Of a DNA stretch of 5,165 bases, positions 1-5,165 are shown in pieces. Origin of the DNA: an uncultured Bacteroidia bacterium (GTDB lineage: Bacteria; Bacteroidota; Bacteroidia; Bacteroidales; UBA932). The notes under the pieces were generated by a model. The model made no database searches. It had not been told where the DNA came from and saw only the letters and a program-made list of their open reading frames with translations. The stretch spans positions 1-5,165 of the forward strand of contig CACXFP010000186.1 in assembly GCA_902766985.1 (NCBI GenBank), written 5' to 3'. Numbering within the stretch: the first letter of the stretch is position 1; every line of letters starts with the position of its first letter. The position numbers were made by a program, and so were the translations under genes.

Positions 1-1224
1 ATCGACCCCAACCCTATCGTGGACTATAAGAAATGGTCCATACATGACGGGAAATTCTATCTGGACGGGAAATGGAAGTTCCTCAAGATCGGCAAGCCCC
101 TCATCAACTACGCCGATGCCGCCGCGGTCGACGACCTCATTTCAAAACTCGACGTCATCCGGAAAAAGCACTATGATGCCATTGAAATGAACTGCTACTG
201 GCACCATTTCGATCCGGATGGAGACGGCGTCGTCAGTTCCACGGCCGTAGCATCGCTGAACAGGATCATCAACGCGATCTATGAAAAGGGGATGTACCCC
301 TGCCTCTCCGTCGAAACATACGCAGTGGGCGGAGGCCAGATCCCTGCAGGATTCTGGAGCCGCTTCCCCGATGCGGAAGCCATCGACAGCGAAGGGAACA
401 AAGTCTCAGACACCGAATACGGCTTCGGCGGCAAGGTAATCTCCATTTTCCACGAGGGGTACCGGGAAACTGTCCACAACTACATCAAGAGCCTCGCCAC
501 CCAGATCGACACGCGGAAGATCCTCTGGTTCGAGACCACCGTCGAGCCGCAGTACATGGGCACCATTTCCCTGAGTTACGATGCCGCCGCCCGCGCTGAG
601 TACAACAAATGGAGGGCGGAGAACAACATCACCGACGCCGCCTCGCAAATGCCCGAGACATTCCCCATCCCGGCATCATTCGTCAACAATGCCACCTGGA
701 ACAAATTCAGGGCCCAGTTCCTGGCCAAATGGGTGAATGAGGACGCCGCGGCCTACAGGTCCGTCGCCGGAGAGAACGCGTACGTGGCAGTCGACTACCT
801 GGATGCAACGGAATCTTCCATGCAGAACAGGGACGGCAACCCGATCGAATTCCTGACAGCGCTGACCTGCCCGAACATCATCCAGGTCAACTGGCATTTC
901 ACCAACGGGGCTCCCAACCAGAAAGCCTATGACAGGGTTTACCAGGTCAAGAATGCAACCCATCGGGACTGGGCGGTCAGCGAGCACATGACCCTCAACG
1001 GAAGCGACTATAACTTCGCCGCTTCCGTCATCGACAAGCTCCTCATGAACACCCTCAACCAAGGCACGAGGCTGGGATGGGAATTCGTCAACATCCTGCC
1101 GAATTCAAATGACAATTTCTGCCTGTACAAGAGCGACTACTCCCCGAAGTCTGCCATGAAGAGGGTTGACGACTACTGGGGTTACTGGATGCACATGGTG
1201 GAAGAAATAGAGTCACAGCATTGA
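1..1224 (+). CDS. Putative clan GH-A-like TIM-barrel glycoside hydrolase, copy 1 (5' partial)
   Basis: The reading frame is open from base 1 to the TGA at 1222-1224 (407 residues), so the true start lies outside the window. Aligned to the next gene, about 47 residues are missing (signal peptide and linker); the GTG at 19 is an internal Val, not a start. Barrel strands can be followed: WKFLKIGKP (beta1), a strand ending near NCYWHHF (beta2), MYPCLSV (beta3), ILWFETTVEPQY (beta4), AYVAVDYL (beta5), IIQVNWHF (beta6), WAVSEHM (beta7) and TRLGWEF (beta8). Candidate catalytic glutamates, numbered from window base 1, are Glu182 in TVEP (acid/base) and Glu328 in SEH (nucleophile), the beta4/beta7 arrangement of retaining clan GH-A enzymes. 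A DPDGDG loop at residues 71-76 resembles a calcium-binding loop. Substrate and CAZy family are not recognised. It is probably a secreted lipoprotein like its paralogue, but that part is not visible. Glycosidase activity is inferred from fold and motifs. Confidence 0.75.
   Translation: MDPNPIVDYKKWSIHDGKFYLDGKWKFLKIGKPLINYADAAAVDDLISKLDVIRKKHYDAIEMNCYWHHFDPDGDGVVSSTAVASLNRIINAIYEKGMYPCLSVETYAVGGGQIPAGFWSRFPDAEAIDSEGNKVSDTEYGFGGKVISIFHEGYRETVHNYIKSLATQIDTRKILWFETTVEPQYMGTISLSYDAAARAEYNKWRAENNITDAASQMPETFPIPASFVNNATWNKFRAQFLAKWVNEDAAAYRSVAGENAYVAVDYLDATESSMQNRDGNPIEFLTALTCPNIIQVNWHFTNGAPNQKAYDRVYQVKNATHRDWAVSEHMTLNGSDYNFAASVIDKLLMNTLNQGTRLGWEFVNILPNSNDNFCLYKSDYSPKSAMKRVDDYWGYWMHMVEEIESQH
19..102 (+). 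repeat. 84-bp direct repeat, copy A (within copy 1)
   Basis: This segment encodes the start of the barrel domain (VDY, then KWSIHDGKFYLDGKWKFLK and GKPL). It matches 1380-1463 at 76 of 84 bases (about 90%), counted by hand, with 26 of 28 codons giving the same residue. It is part of the larger tandem duplication of the whole gene, whose DNA is much less conserved just downstream. Confidence 0.75.
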
Positions 1225-1226
1225 TG
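1222..1226 (+). other. TGATG stop/start overlap joining the two paralogues
   Basis: The TGA of copy 1 (1222-1224) shares its final A with the ATG of copy 2 (1224-1226). No convincing Shine-Dalgarno sequence precedes it; the upstream bases are only moderately purine-rich. The arrangement suggests translational coupling, with ribosomes finishing copy 1 re-initiating on copy 2. If the ATG at 1230 is the real start the genes would instead be 5 bp apart, still within one message. Confidence 0.6.
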
Positions 1227-2600
1227 CATATGTCCAGAAGAATCCTCCAGGCGCTTGCCATAGCCATCTGCCTTCTGTCTTCCTGCGGGGGAGACGGAAA
1301 GGAAGACATTCCGGATCCCAAGGACGAGCCCAAGTCCAAATCAGACTATCCAGACCCCGGAGTCGAGAAGAATCCCCTTGTGGATTACACCAAATGGTCC
1401 ATACACGACGGGAAATTCTATCTTGACGGGAAATGGAAGTTCCTCAAGATAGCCAAGCCCCTCACGATCACGAGCAATCCTCCGGAAGCCCAGGAGATTA
1501 TCGATGAACTGGACGACATGGCCAGGTACCACTACAACACCGTGGAAATCTGCTGCTCATGGGACTGGTACGATACTGACGGCGACGGACATCTGGACAA
1601 GTCTGTGGAACCGCTGAGGAAAGTCGTGGACGCCGTCTATGCCAAGGGTATGTATCCTTGCATAAATCTGGGCAATTATTCCGTCGGAGGGAACGGTGTC
1701 CCCGAAGGCTTCTGGTCCTCTCACGGGGATGAAGTCTATGCTGTTGACCGCAACGGGAAACTGGTGACGGACACCGAATACGGTTTCGGCAGCAAGGTAG
1801 TATCCCTCTTCAATGAGGACTACCTCAAGGCCAGCCGGCAGTACATTAAGGAGATAGCAGAAGCCCTGGACCTGAACAAGGTGCTTTATGTCGAAACGAC
1901 GGTTGAGCCGCAGTATATGGGCGCCATCGCGTTGGACTACAGCGAAAACGCCAGGAAGGCATACAATGAATGGAGGACACGCAACGGCATCACCGACCCT
2001 TCCTCCGAGATGCCGGAGACCTTCCCCATTCCCGATTCGTTCGTACAGAACAAGACCTGGAACAGGTTCAGGGCCCAGTACCTGGCCGAATGGGTCAACG
2101 GAGACGCAGCCGCATGGCGCTCAGTAGCGGGGAAAAACGCTTATGTCGCCGTCGACTATCTCGAAACTGACGGAGGGGAGATGTACCTCCGGAACGGGGA
2201 CAGCGAGGAATTCCTGAGGAACCTGACTTGCGCGAACATCATCCAGGTCAACTGGCACTGGAAATTCACAACCGGAAGTCCCAACCAGGCCGCCTATGAC
2301 CATGTTTACAATATCATGAGGGAAACCGGAAGGGACTGGGCCGTCAGCGAACACATGACCTTCAACGGAAGCGACTACGGTTTTGCGGAATCCACCCTTG
2401 ACAGGATCCTGGAGAACACACTCTGCAACGGAACCCGTTTCGGCTGGGAATTCACCAACTACCGGTATTCTACGAAGGACAATTTCACCCTTTACGACTC
2501 GCAGGGGAAACCCAAGAGGGTAATGCGGGCAGTCGACGATTATTGGGGCTACTGGCTGCACAGGATTGAAGAAATCGAGAACCAGAAATCCGGATCCTAA
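1224..2600 (+). CDS. Putative clan GH-A-like TIM-barrel glycoside hydrolase lipoprotein, copy 2
   Basis: This is a complete gene of 458 residues from the ATG at 1224; a second in-frame ATG at 1230 and a TTG at 1221 are alternatives. I prefer 1224 because it overlaps the previous stop by one base, while both ATGs give a good signal peptide. Residues 5-21 form a short basic start, a hydrophobic stretch and the lipobox LSSC (Cys21), followed by Asp24, Glu27 and Asp28 and a Pro/Asp/Lys-rich linker to about residue 52. The barrel follows, with DTDGDG at 117-122, candidate acid/base Glu228 in TVEP (Glu224 is also near) and candidate nucleophile Glu376 in SEH, then TRFGWEF at beta8 and a conserved VDDYWGYW near the C-terminus. 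It is about 57% identical to the upstream gene (roughly 229 of 400 aligned positions, counted by hand). The acidic residues after Cys21 suggest surface exposure. Substrate unknown; its place before GH92 hints at a mannose-containing glycan. Confidence 0.8.
   Translation: MHMSRRILQALAIAICLLSSCGGDGKEDIPDPKDEPKSKSDYPDPGVEKNPLVDYTKWSIHDGKFYLDGKWKFLKIAKPLTITSNPPEAQEIIDELDDMARYHYNTVEICCSWDWYDTDGDGHLDKSVEPLRKVVDAVYAKGMYPCINLGNYSVGGNGVPEGFWSSHGDEVYAVDRNGKLVTDTEYGFGSKVVSLFNEDYLKASRQYIKEIAEALDLNKVLYVETTVEPQYMGAIALDYSENARKAYNEWRTRNGITDPSSEMPETFPIPDSFVQNKTWNRFRAQYLAEWVNGDAAAWRSVAGKNAYVAVDYLETDGGEMYLRNGDSEEFLRNLTCANIIQVNWHWKFTTGSPNQAAYDHVYNIMRETGRDWAVSEHMTFNGSDYGFAESTLDRILENTLCNGTRFGWEFTNYRYSTKDNFTLYDSQGKPKRVMRAVDDYWGYWLHRIEEIENQKSGS
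1380..1463 (+). repeat. 84-bp direct repeat, copy B (within copy 2)
   Basis: This is the partner of 19-102, offset by 1361 bp, and sits at residues 53-80 of the second TIM-barrel protein. The eight mismatches are scattered single or double changes. It is a candidate for local gene conversion or for strong constraint on the first barrel strand. Confidence 0.75.
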
Positions 2601-2605
2601 CCGTA

Positions 2606-4771
2606 ATGGCAAGAAAACAAACCTCCTTACTCCTCTGTCTCACGGCATTCCTTTTCATTTTCACGGCATGCCGCCAAAGCTCAGGGCTGTCCTCCTATGT
2701 GGACCTGTTCCAGGGCACTTCCGGATACGGCCACTGCCATCCCTGCGCCTCCTGGCCCTTCGGCATGGTGTCCGTGGGACCGCAGACCGGCAACTGCGCC
2801 TGGGAATACACGGGCGGCTACCAGTATCCCGACACCACCCTTCAGGGCTTCAGCCACAACAGACTGAACGGAGTCGGCAGTTCCGACCTCGGCGACCTGC
2901 TCATACTTCCCTTCGCCGAAGGCAGCTTAACCGACTCGTGGACGAGTCATTTCGACAAGAAGAGCGAGAAGGCTGAGCCGGGCTGGTACAGCGTATACAT
3001 GGATGAGGCAGGAGTCCTCGCAAGCATGGTGGCCACAGAGCACTGCGCCCTCGAAAGCTTCATTTTTGACCAGCCGGACAAGGCGAGGATGCTTGTGGAC
3101 CTCCAAAGCGGAATAGTTTCCAGGCCGGAAAGGCTTCCCGTGAAGGTGCGCCAGTCCACACACGACACATCCAATCCCTACAGGCTGACCGGAAAGACGC
3201 TCACAAAGGGCTGGGTGAACAGGACTTACTACTACTGCATGGAATTCGATGCCCCGTACACCGTGGAGAGCGTCCTGCCAAAAAGGGATTCTTTGGAAAA
3301 CGGTTCCAGGATGGTCCTCGCATTCGACCTGAAAGGAAAAGAACTGAAGGTCAAGGTGTCCATCTCCCGTGAAAGCGTGGAAGGAGCGATTGCCAACCTT
3401 GCGGCGGAAGTGCCCGGCTGGGATCTCGCAAAGGCCCGCAAAGACGTCGCGGCGCAGTGGGAATCCCTGTTCTCAAGGATCCTGATAGAAGGCACCGATG
3501 TGCAGAAGGAGATGTTCTACAGCGCGATGTACAAGCTGTTCATCCACCCTGACAACGTCGCAGATGCAGGAAAGAAGCCTCATTATTCCACCTTCTCCCT
3601 GTGGGACACCTACCGCGCCGCCCATCCGCTCTACACCCTTATCGCACCCGACAAGGTGGACGATTTCGTAAACTCGATGCTGGACCAGTACGACGAGCAG
3701 GGCTTCCTTCCCATCTGGTCGCTCTGGGGAATCGAGAACTACGGAATGATCGGAGACCATGCCGTCCCGGTCATCGTGGACGCCTACCTCAAGGGATTCA
3801 AGGGCTTCGACGCGGAAAGGGCATATGAGGCCGTGAAGACCTCCCTGACCACTCCCGAACCCAAGACAAACTGGACCCTTTACGACAAATACGGCTATTT
3901 CCCCTTCGACCTCGTGAAGGAAGAAAGCGTTTCCAGGACACTGGAATGCTGCTATGACGACTACTGCGCCTATCTCTTCGCAAAGGCCCTCGGAAAAGAG
4001 GAAGACGCCGCCTTCTTCCTGAAAAGGGCGGGATATTACCGCAACCTTTTCGACCCCGGAACGAAACTGATGCGAGGAAAGGACACCAAGGGACAGTGGA
4101 GGACTCCTTTCAACCATTTCATGGCATCACACGCCAGTACGGCAGGCGGCGACTACACGGAAGGGAATGCCTGGCAGTACACCTGGCATGTCCAGCATGA
4201 CGTCCCCGGGCTCATCGGCCTCATCGGAGGAGAGGAAGCCTTCTGCACCAAGCTGGACACCCTCTTCACGATCAGCCGCGACATCAGCAACGGCGGTTTC
4301 AGCGACGACGTCACAGGACTTATCGGACAGTATGCCCACGGCAACGAACCGAGCCACCACGTAGCCTATCTCTACGCCCTGGCCGGCCGTCCCGAGCGCA
4401 CCCAGGAGCTTATCCGCACAATCTGCGAGACCCAATACAATCCAGGCCCTGAAGGACTCTGCGGCAACGACGACTGCGGCCAGATGTCAGCCTGGTACAT
4501 TTTCTCCATGCTCGGATTCTATCCCGTCAATCCCTGCGGCGGCGACTATGTCATAGGCGCTCCCCAGCTGCCGTCGGCGACCATCTTCCTGCCTGAAGGC
4601 AAGACGCTCAAGGTCGTCGCGCAGAATCTCTCAGAGGGGAACAAATACGTGAAGGAGGTCATCCTGAACGGGAAGACCGTGGAAGGTCCCGTACTCCGCC
4701 ACGCCGACCTCGTAAAAGGCGGCGAACTCAGGTTCATCATGACGGCGGAACCGACAGGGACAAGGCACTGA
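2606..4771 (+). CDS. GH92 family alpha-mannosidase lipoprotein
   Basis: The protein has 721 residues, normal for GH92, a family of calcium-dependent inverting exo-alpha-mannosidases acting on N-glycans and mannans. The signal peptide ends in lipobox FTAC (Cys22); the next residues (RQSSGLSS) carry no acidic cluster, so it may stay on the periplasmic side. The N-terminal beta-sandwich starts at VDLFQGT (32-38) and includes WPFGM (50-54) and GFSHNRLNG. The (alpha/alpha)6-barrel domain has WDTYR (333-337), YTEGNAWQY with Glu519 as the likely general acid, HGNEPSHH with Glu581, and GNDDCGQMSAWY, where Asp623 is the likely general base by analogy with characterised members. GFYPVNP follows. All expected landmarks are present, so it should be active. 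Linkage preference (1,2-, 1,3-, 1,4- or 1,6-) cannot be read from the sequence. It starts 5 bp after the upstream stop with no clear Shine-Dalgarno sequence, so it is probably in the same operon. Confidence 0.95.
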   Translation: MARKQTSLLLCLTAFLFIFTACRQSSGLSSYVDLFQGTSGYGHCHPCASWPFGMVSVGPQTGNCAWEYTGGYQYPDTTLQGFSHNRLNGVGSSDLGDLLILPFAEGSLTDSWTSHFDKKSEKAEPGWYSVYMDEAGVLASMVATEHCALESFIFDQPDKARMLVDLQSGIVSRPERLPVKVRQSTHDTSNPYRLTGKTLTKGWVNRTYYYCMEFDAPYTVESVLPKRDSLENGSRMVLAFDLKGKELKVKVSISRESVEGAIANLAAEVPGWDLAKARKDVAAQWESLFSRILIEGTDVQKEMFYSAMYKLFIHPDNVADAGKKPHYSTFSLWDTYRAAHPLYTLIAPDKVDDFVNSMLDQYDEQGFLPIWSLWGIENYGMIGDHAVPVIVDAYLKGFKGFDAERAYEAVKTSLTTPEPKTNWTLYDKYGYFPFDLVKEESVSRTLECCYDDYCAYLFAKALGKEEDAAFFLKRAGYYRNLFDPGTKLMRGKDTKGQWRTPFNHFMASHASTAGGDYTEGNAWQYTWHVQHDVPGLIGLIGGEEAFCTKLDTLFTISRDISNGGFSDDVTGLIGQYAHGNEPSHHVAYLYALAGRPERTQELIRTICETQYNPGPEGLCGNDDCGQMSAWYIFSMLGFYPVNPCGGDYVIGAPQLPSATIFLPEGKTLKVVAQNLSEGNKYVKEVILNGKTVEGPVLRHADLVKGGELRFIMTAEPTGTRH

Positions 4772-4775
4772 CGGA
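4772..4775. other. 4-bp convergent junction between GH92 and GH51
   Basis: The plus-strand TGA ends at 4771 and the minus-strand TAG begins (reading backwards) at 4776. No hairpin followed by a T-run is visible here or in the adjoining coding ends on either strand, so no intrinsic terminator could be assigned. Both transcripts must read into the opposite gene or end inside it. Confidence 0.8.
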
Positions 4776-5165
4776 CTATTTCCTAAGCGTAATCACGGTG
4801 TAGGAGAACCTGGGGAAGGTGTATTCCATCTTCCTGCCGGACTTGACGGTTCCGGTGACAGGAGCGACGGCGGTCTTGTCTTCCTCGGTGTTGTAGTCAG
4901 TGAGTTCGCAATCTCCGATGGTCCAGGTCTCAGCCTTACCGCGCGGACGGAAGCCCTCCACGTCGATAACCGCTTTCTGGGGGCCATCGGCCAGGTTTAC
5001 GACAAAGATTCTGAGCATGTCGCCGGCTTCGTCGGCCTTTGCGAGTACATCCAGTAGCCGGTCGTCGCTGCTGGAACTCTCCAGCACGACGGGGAGCCAG
5101 GGAGAAGACATCATTTCGTCTTCATAAGCCGAAGGCTGGAACCAGATGGCGTCGCTTGTGTAGTG
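4776..5165 (-). CDS. Probable GH51 alpha-L-arabinofuranosidase, C-terminal part (5' partial)
   Basis: The minus-strand frame is open from the window edge at 5165 down to a TAG at 4778-4776, giving the last 129 residues. The ATG at 5114 is internal, because 17 codons in frame precede it. The stretch starts with SDAIWFQPSAYEDEMMS, which resembles the end of the GH51 barrel in Bacteroidales enzymes, and passes into a beta-sandwich with LLDVLAKAD, LRIFVVNLADGPQKAVIDV, AETWTIGDCELTDYNTEED, VAPVTG and the terminal FPRFSYTVITLRK. This is the layout of the alpha-L-arabinofuranosidase C-terminal domain. GH51 enzymes release terminal arabinofuranose from arabinan, arabinoxylan or arabinogalactan. The catalytic glutamates and the signal peptide lie outside the window and cannot be checked. 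The gene converges on GH92, so it belongs to another transcript. Confidence 0.8.
   Translation of the reverse strand, partial: HYTSDAIWFQPSAYEDEMMSSPWLPVVLESSSSDDRLLDVLAKADEAGDMLRIFVVNLADGPQKAVIDVEGFRPRGKAETWTIGDCELTDYNTEEDKTAVAPVTGTVKSGRKMEYTFPRFSYTVITLRK

Noticed and set aside
19..21. GTG as a possible start for the first gene
   Set aside because: The frame is open upstream to base 1, and the six preceding residues align with the linker of the paralogue, so this is an internal Val codon.
2121..2612. 163-codon open frame on the minus strand
   Set aside because: It is antisense to the conserved C-terminal half of the second TIM-barrel gene. A similar antisense frame occurs at 676-1062 opposite copy 1, which is explained by shared codon pattern and not by a real gene.
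2566..2976. 136-codon plus-strand open frame bridging the TIM-barrel gene and GH92
   Set aside because: It overlaps both genes in another frame, and its protein is Arg/Pro/His-rich with no domain or signal, as expected of an out-of-frame read of GC-rich coding DNA.
3473..4117. 214-codon open frame on the minus strand
   Set aside because: It lies entirely inside GH92, opposite its conserved barrel. The composition (Val/Gly/Glu-rich, no recognisable domain) is that of an antisense shadow of a GC-rich gene.
4837..4855. Short inverted repeat (CCGGA...TCCGG) considered as a terminator
   Set aside because: The stem is only 5 bp with a 9-base loop, has no T-run on either strand and lies inside the GH51 coding sequence.
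4900..5127. 75-codon plus-strand open frame at the right edge
   Set aside because: It is antisense to the GH51 C-terminal domain, which has clear family motifs. The product is low-complexity and Ser-rich.

Overview
The window looks like part of a carbohydrate-degradation locus from a Bacteroidota bacterium. The pointers are lipoprotein signal peptides on consecutive glycoside hydrolases, tightly packed genes without clear Shine-Dalgarno sequences, and a GH92 gene and a GH51 C-terminus of the kinds common in Bacteroidales polysaccharide-utilisation loci. GC is in the mid-50s percent by eye, so a higher-GC Bacteroidales lineage is more likely than classical Bacteroides, but the sequence does not fix the genus. 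No susC/susD pair, regulator, RNA gene, mobile element or CRISPR array is present.

Layout. (1) Positions 1-1224, plus strand: the body of a TIM-barrel glycoside hydrolase whose N-terminus lies before the window. (2) Positions 1224-2600, plus strand: a complete lipoprotein paralogue of the first gene, about 57% identical at protein level by hand alignment; the two genes overlap by one base (TGATG). (3) Positions 2606-4771, plus strand: a complete GH92 (calcium-dependent exo-alpha-mannosidase family) lipoprotein, starting 5 bp after the previous stop. (4) Positions 4776-5165, minus strand: the C-terminal 129 residues of a probable GH51 alpha-L-arabinofuranosidase that runs off the right edge. 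Its stop lies 4 bp from the GH92 stop, so the two genes converge with no spacer. There is no non-coding stretch longer than 5 bp.

How they may work together (inference). The three plus-strand genes look like one co-transcribed unit that degrades a mannose-containing glycan. The complete TIM-barrel protein carries acidic residues soon after its lipid-anchored cysteine, the pattern linked to surface display in Bacteroidota. GH92 lacks it and may face the periplasm. That would fit an outer enzyme that opens the glycan and an inner exo-mannosidase that trims it. The arabinofuranosidase on the opposite strand may belong to a separate transcript. The least-described element is the tandem TIM-barrel pair: it has clan GH-A-like features and a conserved calcium-loop-like motif, but I cannot place it in a numbered CAZy family.
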